Shown here in pieces: positions 5,928 to 14,068 of a stretch of 20,839 nt of DNA. Position 1 is the first letter of the stretch. Each line of letters begins with the position of its first letter. The DNA comes from Thiomicrorhabdus sp. (lineage in GTDB: Bacteria > Pseudomonadota > Gammaproteobacteria > Thiomicrospirales > Thiomicrospiraceae), in contig WFNQ01000233.1 in assembly GCA_015488565.1 (NCBI GenBank), positions 1 to 20,839 of the forward strand. The letters run 5' to 3'. The notes beneath the pieces are model-generated. The model worked only from the letters and a program-made list of their open reading frames with translations, searched no databases and was not told where the DNA came from. The position numbers and the translations under genes were made by a program.

Positions 5928-7904
5928 ATGTCTAAGATAGAATCAATTTTAACGGAATCTCGTGTGTTTACCCCTTCGGAGCAGTTAAAGCGCAGTGTGG
6001 CGTTAACGGAGGCGGATATTGCTCAAATGTATGCAAAAGCGGAAAGCGATCATGTTGGTTTTTGGTCTGATTTGGCACGCGAGAAGCTTGATTGGTTTAA
6101 GCCATTTACGGTTGGGCTAGATGACTCCAATGCACCACATTTTAAGTGGTTTAGTGATGGCGAATTGAATGTGTCTTATAACTGTATTGATCGTCACTTA
6201 GAGACCAAAAGTGATAAGTTAGCCATTATTTTTGAGGCGGACGATGGCACGGTGGAGCGTTACACCTATAAAGAGTTGCATGATCAGGTGTGTCGTTTTG
6301 CCAATACGCTGGTGGCGCAGGGCGTTCAAAAGGGCGATCGTGTGGTGATTTATATGCCAATGATTCCACAAGCGGTGATTGCGATGCAGGCGTGCGCAAG
6401 AATTGGTGCGATTCATTCGGTGGTTTTTGGTGGTTTTTCGGCGGAGTCATTACGAGACCGAATCGACGATGCAGGCGCAAGGTTGGTGATTACCGCCAAT
6501 GCGGGCTGTCGTGGTGGCAAAACGATTCCGCTTAAAAAAGCGGTGGATGAGGCGCTAGAAAAAGGGGGGGATCATGTACGAAAAGTGATTGTTTTCCGAC
6601 GCACAAAAGATGATGTGGCAATGAAGGCGGGACGAGATATTGATTGGTATGAAGCTGAGGCGGGAATGAGCAATTACCATGATCCCGTTATGGTGGATTC
6701 TGAACACCCTCTGTTTTTGTTGTATACCTCTGGCTCAACTGGTAGGCCAAAAGGGGTGCAACACAGTACGGGGGGGTATTTGTTAAATGCGCATGCCACT
6801 TGTGAGTGGATGTTTGATCTGAATGAGCAAGATGTGTTTTGGTGTACCGCCGATGTGGGCTGGATTACGGGACATACTTATGTGGCGTATGGCCCCTTGT
6901 CGGTGGGAGCAACCATGCTGATGTTTGAAGGCGTACCGACTTACCCTGATGCGGGTCGTTTTTGGCAAGTTTGCCAAGATCATGGCGTAACTGTTTTTTA
7001 TACTGCCCCTACTGCGATTCGTGCGTTGATGAAGTTTGGTTCGGATTTACCGAGTCAATATGACCTGTCTAAATTGAGAATTTTGGGCACGGTAGGTGAG
7101 CCGATTAATCCAGAGGCGTGGATTTGGTACTACCATGAGATTGGTGGAGGGCGTTGTCCTATTATTGATACTTGGTGGCAAACAGAAACAGGCGCACATA
7201 TGTTGGCACCATTTCCGATTACCCCCCTTAAACCAGGTTCTTGTACCAAAGCCTTGCCAGGCATTGATGCGGCGATTGTCGATGAAGCGGGGCAAGCGCT
7301 GGAGGATAATGAAGGCGGTTTGTTGGTGATTAAAAAACCGTGGCCTTCGATGATTCGTACGGTTTGGGGCGATGATGATCGTTATCAAAAAACGTATTTT
7401 CCTTTGATGGGGTCGATTAAAAATGGCGACTCTTGCTATGTGGTGGGGGACAGCGCTTATCAAGATGAAGGGGGATATTTTTGGATTTTAGGCCGTATAG
7501 ACGATGTATTGAATGTCTCGGGACACCGTTTAGGCACAATGGAAATTGAATCGGCGCTTGTATCGCACCCTCAAGTAGCAGAGGCCGCAGTAGTGGGTCG
7601 TCCTGATGATATTAAGGGAGAGGCGGTTTCTGCATTTGTTGTCTTAAATCGGGAGATTCCTGATGAGGGTGCTGAGCGAGATGCGTTAATTCAGGTGTTA
7701 AGAGATTGGGTGGCAAAAGAGATTGGCGCCATTGCTAAGCCGGATGACATTCGTTTTGGTACAAACTTGCCAAAAACACGTTCTGGAAAAATCATGCGGC
7801 GTTTGTTAAAAACCTTGGCAAGGGGGGAGGAAATTTTGCAGGATACCTCAACCTTGGAAGATCCGTCGGTATTGGAGCAGTTTAAAAAGCCCAAACGCCT
7901 TTGA
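5928..7904 (+). CDS. acs: Acetyl-CoA synthetase (acetate--CoA ligase, AMP-forming)
   Basis: A protein of 658 residues from the ATG at 5928, which has GGAG at 5919-5922; the frame extends 24 bp further to a TTG, but that is not preferred. It activates acetate with ATP to acetyl-AMP and transfers it to CoA in the cytosol. The ATP/AMP-binding P-loop YTSGSTGRPKG is at 266-276, and WWQTETGAHM and the hinge-region GRIDDVLNVSGHR are present. The C-terminal PKTRSGKIMRRLL carries Lys621, the residue normally regulated by reversible acetylation. Length and motifs match the Acs family, with no sign of a propionyl-specific (PrpE) variant. It is a single gene flanked by a divergent regulatory region and by the rimP leader. 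In an autotroph it would allow acetate scavenging. Confidence 0.96.
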   Translation: MSKIESILTESRVFTPSEQLKRSVALTEADIAQMYAKAESDHVGFWSDLAREKLDWFKPFTVGLDDSNAPHFKWFSDGELNVSYNCIDRHLETKSDKLAIIFEADDGTVERYTYKELHDQVCRFANTLVAQGVQKGDRVVIYMPMIPQAVIAMQACARIGAIHSVVFGGFSAESLRDRIDDAGARLVITANAGCRGGKTIPLKKAVDEALEKGGDHVRKVIVFRRTKDDVAMKAGRDIDWYEAEAGMSNYHDPVMVDSEHPLFLLYTSGSTGRPKGVQHSTGGYLLNAHATCEWMFDLNEQDVFWCTADVGWITGHTYVAYGPLSVGATMLMFEGVPTYPDAGRFWQVCQDHGVTVFYTAPTAIRALMKFGSDLPSQYDLSKLRILGTVGEPINPEAWIWYYHEIGGGRCPIIDTWWQTETGAHMLAPFPITPLKPGSCTKALPGIDAAIVDEAGQALEDNEGGLLVIKKPWPSMIRTVWGDDDRYQKTYFPLMGSIKNGDSCYVVGDSAYQDEGGYFWILGRIDDVLNVSGHRLGTMEIESALVSHPQVAEAAVVGRPDDIKGEAVSAFVVLNREIPDEGAERDALIQVLRDWVAKEIGAIAKPDDIRFGTNLPKTRSGKIMRRLLKTLARGEEILQDTSTLEDPSVLEQFKKPKRL

Positions 7905-7909
7905 ACTCC

Positions 7910-7937
7910 TTGACAAAATAAGGTTTTACTGTATAGT
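7910..7937 (+). promoter_or_regulatory. Strong sigma-70 promoter upstream of the rimP-nusA leader
   Basis: A perfect -35 TTGACA (7910-7915) is followed after 16 bp by TATAGT (7932-7937). Transcription should start near 7944. It begins 5 bp after the acs stop codon and drives the hairpin-terminator leader and, by read-through, the rimP operon. Confidence 0.75.
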
Positions 7938-7943
7938 TTGACA

Positions 7944-8036
7944 GTAGATTTTTTAAAGAAATTATTAAGCGCCGTTTTTGTGTGAATAAACGGCGGCTTA
8001 ACTTTTAAAAAACCCCGTTTTTACGGGGTTTTTTGT
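7944..8036 (+). ncRNA. Structured leader RNA or small RNA ending in a terminator
   Basis: From the predicted start near 7944 to the terminator T-tract is about 93 nt. No tRNA or convincing ORF is present. A 13-bp stem with one bulge is formed by TTAAGCGCCGTTT (7965-7977) and its partner at 7988-8001, with a 10-nt loop. It is followed closely by an intrinsic terminator. Either an independent small RNA or an attenuated leader of rimP-nusA fits. Confidence 0.5.
8007..8036 (+). terminator. Intrinsic terminator/attenuator before rimP
   Basis: AAAAAACCCCGT (8007-8018) pairs perfectly with ACGGGGTTTTTT (8023-8034) around a TTTT loop. The downstream arm supplies the U-tract. The A-rich left arm means it could work on both strands. 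It lies about 60 bp before the rimP start and after a strong promoter. Confidence 0.85.
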
Positions 8037-8095
8037 TATTTGAATTAAGGACTTATTTTAGAGAGTTCTTAAAAATATTACGGAAGAAGGTTTTA

Positions 8096-8551
8096 GTGCG
8101 TTTAGAAGATAAGCTAGAAGGGCTGTTGAAGCCGACGATTGAATCAATGGGATTTGAGTTATGGGGGTTTGAATACTTACCCGCCGGTCGTCACTCTATA
8201 TTAAGAATTTTTATTGATAAAGAAATTGAGGGTGTCACGGTAGACGACTGTGCCTCAATCAGCCGTCAAGTCAGTGCGATTATGGATGTGGAAGATCCAA
8301 TCAGTAGCGCCTACATGCTTGAGGTCTCCTCTCCTGGAATGGATCGACTGTTACTAAAACCGAGTCATTTCCAACGCTACCAAGGAAAAACCGTTCAGGT
8401 TAGAACAGCGGTTGGTGTGTTAGGCCGTAAGAAATTCAAAGGCCCTATGGTACAAGTGACCGACTTAGGTATTGAGATTGAAGTGGATGGTGAATTGTAT
8501 GAAATTGATTATGACATCATTGATAAAGCAAATTTAGTGGCCGAATTTTAA
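8096..8551 (+). CDS. rimP: Ribosome maturation factor RimP
   Basis: A protein of 151 residues from the GTG at 8096, which has AAGAAGG just upstream; this gives the family's usual start (MRLEDKLEGLLKPTIESMGF) and usual length. The frame extends upstream to a TTG at 8033, but that would begin inside the terminator and is rejected. The N-terminal domain contains GFELWGFEY and the central region has EVSSPGMDR, a RimP hallmark, followed by an SH3-like C-terminal domain (KKFKGPMVQV onward). RimP assists late maturation of the 30S subunit. It is the first gene of the nusA operon, as in E. coli. No clear separate promoter lies between the terminator at 8036 and this gene. Confidence 0.95.
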   Translation: MRLEDKLEGLLKPTIESMGFELWGFEYLPAGRHSILRIFIDKEIEGVTVDDCASISRQVSAIMDVEDPISSAYMLEVSSPGMDRLLLKPSHFQRYQGKTVQVRTAVGVLGRKKFKGPMVQVTDLGIEIEVDGELYEIDYDIIDKANLVAEF

Positions 8552-8629
8552 AAAAATAAGTTCCAAGAAATTTTCAAACAAGTTTTAAACCGAATTTAAA
8601 TTTAAAAAGATAATTAGGACGAAAGTATA

Positions 8630-10120
8630 ATGGGTAAAGAGATATTAGCCGTTGTTGACATTATGGCAAATGAAAAAGGCGTTGATAAGGAAATCATTTT
8701 TGATGCCATTGAAACCGCTTTAGCAACCGCAACGCGTAAGAGTCAGGGCGATGAGATTAACGTTCGCGTCAATATTGACCGTGACACGGGTGATTATGAA
8801 ACCTTCCGCTGTTGGGAAGTGATTGATGATGCGACGGCCATTGAAGACAACGTTGGATGGTATATTCGTGAAATGGATGCCGTGGATGAAGATCCAAATA
8901 TTGAAATTGGTGAGTTCATTGAAGAGCCAATGGAGTCTATTGATTTTGGTCGTATTGGTGCGCAAGCGGCAAAACAAGTGATTGTTCAGAAAATACGTGA
9001 AGCGGAACGCAAGAAAGTGGTTGCTGAGTACAGCAAACGTGTGGGCGAAATTTTAACCGGTCAAGTTAAGCGAGTTGATCGTGGTGATGTGATTTTAGAT
9101 TTAGGCGATAACGTGGAAGCTATTATTCCTCGTAACCAGTTGGTTGCGCGTGAGAATTTTAGAATGGGTGATCGTGTTCGAGGTTACTTGCAGGCGGTTG
9201 AATTTAAGCCAAGAGGGCCTTTGCTCACTATGTCTCGTGCTTGCAATGAGATGTTGATGGAGTTATTCAAAATTGAAGTGCCTGAAATTGGTGATGATTT
9301 AATTGATGTAATGAGTGTCGCGCGTGATGTTGGTTTTCGAGCCAAAGTTGCCGTGAGAGGAAACGATCCTCGTTTAGACCCTATTGGGGCTTGTGTTGGA
9401 ATGCGTGGTTCACGTGTTCAGTCGGTGACCAATGAATTGAATGGCGAGCGTATTGATATCATTCAGTGGGATGTGAACGATGCGCAGTTTGTCATTAATG
9501 CCATGGCTCCTGCAGAAGTCATCTCTATTATGGTTGATGAAGATAAGCACACAATGGATATTTCGGTTGACGATGAACAACTGTCTCAAGCGATTGGTAA
9601 GAGTGGTCAAAACATTCGTTTAGCCAGCGAATTAACTGGCTGGGAACTTAACGTGATGAGTCAGAGCGACATGTCTGAAAAGCATGATGTAGAGTCGAAA
9701 GCGCAAGTTGAGTTGTTTGTGAATGCATTAGACATTGATGAAGAGATGGCCGAAGTGCTTGCAGAAGAAGGTTTTTCAACCTTAGAAGAAGTGGCTTATG
9801 TTCCTGCAGCAGAGATGTTGGAGGTTGATGGTTTTGATGAAGATCTTGTTGCTGAATTAAAGCAACGTGCAAAGGATGCGTTATTAACACATGCCATTGC
9901 AGAAGAAGAAAAAATGGCTCTGGCTGAGCCAGCAGAAGATTTATTAAGCCTTGAAGGCATGACGGACGAGATGGCGAAACAACTGGCGAGTAACGGAGTG
10001 GTTACTCAAGAAGATTTGGCCGAATTAAGTATTGATGAACTGCTCGAATTTGTGGAATTAGATGAAGCTACGGCTGGAGAGTTAATTCTTAAAGCACGTG
10101 CACCATGGTTTGAAGAGTAA
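8630..10120 (+). CDS. nusA: Transcription termination/antitermination protein NusA
   Basis: A protein of 496 residues, almost the same length as E. coli NusA. In order: an N-terminal RNA-polymerase-binding domain (1-130), an S1 domain (about 135-200, GEILTGQVKRVDRGDVILDLG), two KH domains (about 230-345, with GMRGSRV and AIGKSGQNIRLA), and two C-terminal helix-hairpin-helix acidic repeats (about 365-425 and 440-490). Two acidic repeats are typical of gammaproteobacteria. NusA modulates pausing, intrinsic termination and antitermination. AGGA at 8616-8619 supports the start. It lies 78 bp after rimP and 15 bp before infB. Autoregulation through the upstream leader terminator is plausible because E. 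coli nusA is autoregulated in its leader. Confidence 0.98.
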   Translation: MGKEILAVVDIMANEKGVDKEIIFDAIETALATATRKSQGDEINVRVNIDRDTGDYETFRCWEVIDDATAIEDNVGWYIREMDAVDEDPNIEIGEFIEEPMESIDFGRIGAQAAKQVIVQKIREAERKKVVAEYSKRVGEILTGQVKRVDRGDVILDLGDNVEAIIPRNQLVARENFRMGDRVRGYLQAVEFKPRGPLLTMSRACNEMLMELFKIEVPEIGDDLIDVMSVARDVGFRAKVAVRGNDPRLDPIGACVGMRGSRVQSVTNELNGERIDIIQWDVNDAQFVINAMAPAEVISIMVDEDKHTMDISVDDEQLSQAIGKSGQNIRLASELTGWELNVMSQSDMSEKHDVESKAQVELFVNALDIDEEMAEVLAEEGFSTLEEVAYVPAAEMLEVDGFDEDLVAELKQRAKDALLTHAIAEEEKMALAEPAEDLLSLEGMTDEMAKQLASNGVVTQEDLAELSIDELLEFVELDEATAGELILKARAPWFEE

Positions 10121-10135
10121 AGGGAGAGTTATTAT

Positions 10136-12673
10136 ATGTCAGAGATATCAGTAAAAGAATTTTCAAAAACACTCAACCTTACGGCAGAAAAGCTATTGTC
10201 TCAATTAGAAGCATCTGGTGTGAAGGGCAAAAAGTCTGATGACGTCATTAGTGATGCTGAAAAGGTTAAGTTATTAAGTTATTTAAAAGGGCTTCATGGA
10301 GACCATTCTGGTGATGCGCCTAAAAAAGTCACGTTGCGTCGTAAACAAACGTTAAACCTCTCTTCTGGTGCAGGACGAAATAAGCGCGATATTAAGGTCG
10401 AAGTACGTAAAAAACGGACTTATGTTAAAAAAGAAGAAGAGGCCGTTGAAAAACCTGTTGAAGAGAAGATTGTTCAAGAGGATGTTACGCAAGAGGCATC
10501 GAAGACGACTATAACGGATACTAAAAAAGCACCGCCTAAAGTTGACCCTAAAGACGTGGTTCAAGAAGTTAAGAGCGATGTTGAAGCGGTTAAACCGAAT
10601 GGCGAAGCGAACGCTAAAAAAGAGACAAAATCTAAGTCAGAAAGAGTCAGCTCTAAGCCTGTTGGGTTACGCGTTGTTGCGCCTCCTCCAGAAAAAGAAG
10701 ATCACTCTAAGGCGGCGAAAAAAGCCAAGGATCAAAAGCATCATGAAACACGTAAAGTGAATGATGGTAAAGATGGGCCTAAAGGTGGTGGTAATAAAAA
10801 ACCAAATAATCGTGGTGGTAATCGTCGTCCAGCACGTGGCGGCCGAAAACAACCGAAGCATCGTGCGCCGTTGCAGATGGATAATGAGCATGGTTTTCAG
10901 CAACCAACCGCGCCTGTTATTAAGGATGTTAAAGTGCCTGAAAGCATTACCTTGGCGGCACTGGCTGAGCAAATGTCGATTAAAACCGGTGAAATCATTA
11001 AGTTTATGATGATGGAACTGGGTACGATGGCCACCATTAACCAGATTTTAGATCAAGAAACGGCGATGTTGATTGTTGAAGAGATGGGGCATAATGCCAT
11101 TGCATTCAATGAAGTCACGGTTGAAGATGAAGTCGTTAACCAAGAGTATCATGGCGCAACAGTAACGCGTTCACCTGTGGTGACAATTATGGGTCACGTA
11201 GATCATGGTAAAACGTCTTTGCTTGATTACATTCGTAAAGCCAAAGTTGCACACGGTGAAGCGGGCGGTATTACTCAGCATATCGGTGCTTATCATGTTG
11301 ACACAGACAAGGGTGGGGTAACCTTTATTGATACTCCTGGTCATGCGGCGTTTACCGCAATGCGTGCTCGTGGTGCGGAAATTACCGATGTGGTGGTGAT
11401 TGTGGTTGCGGCGGATGATGGTGTAATGCCTCAAACCCGTGAAGCCATTCAACACGCAAAAGCCTCTGGTGTGGGTATTGTGGTTGCGGTTAATAAGATG
11501 GATAAAGAAGAAGCCAATCTTGACCGTGTGATGCAAGAGTTGGCAACGGAAGATGTCGTACCAGAAGCGTGGGGGGGGGATGTTCAGTTTATTCCCGTTT
11601 CCGCTAAAACAGGTTTAGGAATTGATGAATTGCTGGATGCCATTTCGTTGCAATCAGAAATGCTTGAGCTAGAAGCGCCTATTGAAGGTCATGCAAAAGG
11701 TGTGGTCGTTGAATCTCGCTTAGACAAAGGGCGTGGAACGGTTGCTACGGTTTTGGTTCAGTCGGGTACCTTAAGAAAAGGGGACATTGTCCTTTGTGGC
11801 ATGGTATACGGACGTGTTCGAACCTTAATTAGTGACTCGGGTAAAACCATTTTAGAAGCGGGACCTTCTATTCCGGTTGAGCTATTAGGTTTATCGGGCG
11901 TGCCAGTTGCGGGTGATGAGATGATTACCGTGGATAACGATCGTAAAGCACGTGAAGCGGCTACGTTCCGTCAAGGTAAGTTCAAAGAGCTTAAAATTGC
12001 ACGTCAGCAAAAATCTAAGTTAGAAAACATGTTTAACCGAATGGAAGAGGGTGATATTCAAAATGTAAATATCATTTTAAAAGCCGATGTACAAGGTTCT
12101 ATTCAAGCGATTACCGATGCATTAGTGAAACTTTCGAATGAAGAGATTAAAGTGAATGTGATCTCTTCTGGTGTAGGAGGAATCAATGAAACCGATGCCA
12201 ACTTAGCCATCGCTTCTGAAGCATTGATTTTTGGGTTTAATGTTCGTGCTGATGTGGCGGCTAAACGTATCATTGACAGTGAAGGCATAGGCTTAAAATA
12301 CTACAGCATTATTTATGAAATCGTAGATGAAGTAAAACGTGCGGTAGAAGGTAAGCTTGCACCTGAGATTCAAGAGAATATTTTAGGGGTGGCAGACGTT
12401 CGTGAAGTCTTTAAAGCACCTAAAATCGGCTTGATTGCTGGGTGTATGGTGACTGAGGGTACTGTGAAACGTAATAACCCAATTCGTGTTCTGCGTGACA
12501 ATGTGGTGATTTATGAAGGTAGCCTAGAGTCGTTACGTCGCTTTAAAGACGATGCACAAGAAGTGAATAAAGGCATGGAATGTGGTATCGGTGTAAAAGA
12601 CTATAACGATGTGAAAGTCGGCGATCAAATTGAGTGCTACGAGCGCATTGAAGTGAAGCGAACGCTTGCTTAA
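10136..12673 (+). CDS. infB: Translation initiation factor IF-2
   Basis: A protein of 845 residues. An N-terminal IF2_N domain (about 2-50) is followed by a long charged Lys/Glu- and Gly/Arg-rich linker (50-260), a second IF2_N region (about 266-325), the GTPase domain and the C-terminal fMet-tRNA-binding domains. GTPase motifs are all intact: G1 GHVDHGKT (353-360), G3 DTPGH (399-403), G4 NKMD (453-456) and G5 SAK (489-491). It delivers initiator tRNA to the 30S subunit. AGGGAG precedes the start. An uninterrupted run of nine G residues (11571-11579) codes for Trp-Gly-Gly in the G domain and is an unusual slippage-prone tract for an essential gene. It ends before a terminator-like hairpin. 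Confidence 0.98.
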   Translation: MSEISVKEFSKTLNLTAEKLLSQLEASGVKGKKSDDVISDAEKVKLLSYLKGLHGDHSGDAPKKVTLRRKQTLNLSSGAGRNKRDIKVEVRKKRTYVKKEEEAVEKPVEEKIVQEDVTQEASKTTITDTKKAPPKVDPKDVVQEVKSDVEAVKPNGEANAKKETKSKSERVSSKPVGLRVVAPPPEKEDHSKAAKKAKDQKHHETRKVNDGKDGPKGGGNKKPNNRGGNRRPARGGRKQPKHRAPLQMDNEHGFQQPTAPVIKDVKVPESITLAALAEQMSIKTGEIIKFMMMELGTMATINQILDQETAMLIVEEMGHNAIAFNEVTVEDEVVNQEYHGATVTRSPVVTIMGHVDHGKTSLLDYIRKAKVAHGEAGGITQHIGAYHVDTDKGGVTFIDTPGHAAFTAMRARGAEITDVVVIVVAADDGVMPQTREAIQHAKASGVGIVVAVNKMDKEEANLDRVMQELATEDVVPEAWGGDVQFIPVSAKTGLGIDELLDAISLQSEMLELEAPIEGHAKGVVVESRLDKGRGTVATVLVQSGTLRKGDIVLCGMVYGRVRTLISDSGKTILEAGPSIPVELLGLSGVPVAGDEMITVDNDRKAREAATFRQGKFKELKIARQQKSKLENMFNRMEEGDIQNVNIILKADVQGSIQAITDALVKLSNEEIKVNVISSGVGGINETDANLAIASEALIFGFNVRADVAAKRIIDSEGIGLKYYSIIYEIVDEVKRAVEGKLAPEIQENILGVADVREVFKAPKIGLIAGCMVTEGTVKRNNPIRVLRDNVVIYEGSLESLRRFKDDAQEVNKGMECGIGVKDYNDVKVGDQIECYERIEVKRTLA

Positions 12674-12704
12674 ATAGAGCGCGTTAATATTGTTAGCTTT
12701 TTAT

Positions 12705-12733
12705 AAATGCCCCGTTGGGGCATTTTGTTTTTA
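12705..12733 (+). terminator. Terminator-like hairpin between infB and rbfA
   Basis: AAATGCCCC (12705-12713) and GGGGCATTT (12717-12725) form a perfect 9-bp stem with a 3-nt loop, followed by TGTTTTT. The rbfA start lies only 15 bp beyond. It probably attenuates transcription from the nusA-infB part into rbfA-truB or protects a 3' end, as no strong new promoter is visible between the two genes. Confidence 0.7.
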
Positions 12734-12747
12734 TAAGAGAAAAAATA

Positions 12748-13110
12748 ATGAGTAATAGACCCGTTAGTCGCCCCGCACGTGTGGCGCAAGAGGTTCGACG
12801 CACGTTATCGCACATGTTATTGCGAGAAGCAAAAGATCCTCGTTTTCAAAAAATAACGATTACCGATTGTAAAATCAGTAAAGATTTGAGTGTGGTTCGA
12901 GTGCATTTTGCCTTGATAGGGCATAATGAAGGCGACCCAGAAATTCAAGAAACATTGGACGCGCTTGAGAAAGCCACTGGTTTCTTTAGAACCGAATTAG
13001 GTAAAAAATTACGTTTGCGTATTGTGCCTAACATTCGTTTCTTTTACGACAATGTGCCAGAACATGTCCAGCACATGGAAGATTTAATTAATAAGGCACT
13101 TAACTCTTAA
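12748..13110 (+). CDS. rbfA: 30S ribosome-binding factor RbfA
   Basis: A protein of 120 residues from the ATG at 12748; an upstream in-frame TTG at 12715 lies inside the hairpin and is rejected. The start MSNRPVSRPARVAQEVRRTLSHML is family-like (R-x-x-R-V-A-x-x-x-R), and KH-like fold signatures LSVVRVHFAL and LRLRIVPNIRFFYD follow. RbfA binds the 30S neck during 16S rRNA maturation and cold adaptation. A weak purine-rich AAGAGA precedes it. The truB start follows its stop codon by a single base, so translational coupling is likely. Confidence 0.95.
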   Translation: MSNRPVSRPARVAQEVRRTLSHMLLREAKDPRFQKITITDCKISKDLSVVRVHFALIGHNEGDPEIQETLDALEKATGFFRTELGKKLRLRIVPNIRFFYDNVPEHVQHMEDLINKALNS

Positions 13111-13111
13111 T

Positions 13112-14068
13112 ATGGCACAGTTTAAACGTCCCCCTAAAAAGCATATTGATGGTATTATTCTGTTAAATAAGCCTGTAGGCCCTTCTTCAAATGGTGTTTT
13201 ACAACAAGTAATGCGACTGTTTAACGCGAAAAAAGGGGGGCATACTGGTGCACTAGACCCTTTTGCAACGGGTTTGTTGCCAATCTGTTTAGGTGAGGCA
13301 ACCAAGGTATCTGGGTTGTTATTGGATTCGGATAAACGCTATACCGCCACGCTTAAGTTAGGGGTACAAACCGATACGGGTGACAAAGAGGGGAATGTTA
13401 TCCATACCTCGGAAATCCCTCCCTTAACAGAAGCGAGTCTTCATAAGGCTTTACTGGGCTTTATGGGAAAAATCGAGCAAATTCCTCCGATGTATTCGGC
13501 GCTTAAACACCAAGGTAAACCGCTGTATTATTATGCGCGTCAGGGGATTGATATTGAGCGTCCAGCGCGTTCCATTGTGATAAAACAGCTTCATTTAGTC
13601 TCCTTTACTCAGGATACCATCGTGTTTGATGTGCGGTGTTCTAAAGGCACTTACGTAAGAACCTTAGGTGAGGATATTGCCGTTGCTTTGGGGACGGTAG
13701 GCCATTTAACGGCATTGCACCGTACCCAGACGGGTGAGTTGAGCGGTGATAATATGTTACGTATTGAGGATATTGAGTTATTAAAAATGGCGGCGATTCA
13801 TCCCATTGACATTGCACTAACGCATTTGCAACGGTTTGACCTCTCGAAAGAGGAAGTGGATTTGATTCAACATGGTCAAATGTTGTCTTATCCAAAGCCA
13901 GACACAGAATTTGTGCGTTTGTATGACGAAGGAGAGTGTTTTGCTGTGGGGGAGTGGTCTGAGAAAAAACAGATGCTGAAACCGAAACGGGTATTTAATT
14001 TACACTTGGCAGTAAATGAAGCAAAAGTCGAGGTAGCGGATAAACCGGTTTTGGAGACAACACCATGA
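13112..14068 (+). CDS. truB: tRNA pseudouridine(55) synthase TruB
   Basis: A protein of 318 residues, normal length. The catalytic loop HTGALDPFATGLLP carries Asp49, equivalent to E. coli Asp48; KPVGPSSN near the N-terminus, RYTATLKLG and CSKGTYVRTLGEDI are also typical. It isomerises U55 in the T-loop of tRNAs. It starts 1 bp after the rbfA stop and its own stop overlaps the next ATG in an ATGA arrangement (14065-14068), so translation of the neighbours is coupled. Confidence 0.96.
   Translation: MAQFKRPPKKHIDGIILLNKPVGPSSNGVLQQVMRLFNAKKGGHTGALDPFATGLLPICLGEATKVSGLLLDSDKRYTATLKLGVQTDTGDKEGNVIHTSEIPPLTEASLHKALLGFMGKIEQIPPMYSALKHQGKPLYYYARQGIDIERPARSIVIKQLHLVSFTQDTIVFDVRCSKGTYVRTLGEDIAVALGTVGHLTALHRTQTGELSGDNMLRIEDIELLKMAAIHPIDIALTHLQRFDLSKEEVDLIQHGQMLSYPKPDTEFVRLYDEGECFAVGEWSEKKQMLKPKRVFNLHLAVNEAKVEVADKPVLETTP

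Noticed and set aside
7047..7463. Minus-strand open frame of 138 codons inside acs
   Set aside because: Shadow of a highly conserved acs segment; no domain resemblance.
7944..8036. Possible initiator tRNA gene (metY) before rimP, as in E. coli
   Set aside because: No cloverleaf, no T-loop GTTCRA sequence and no CCA end; the stretch folds into a bulged hairpin plus a terminator.
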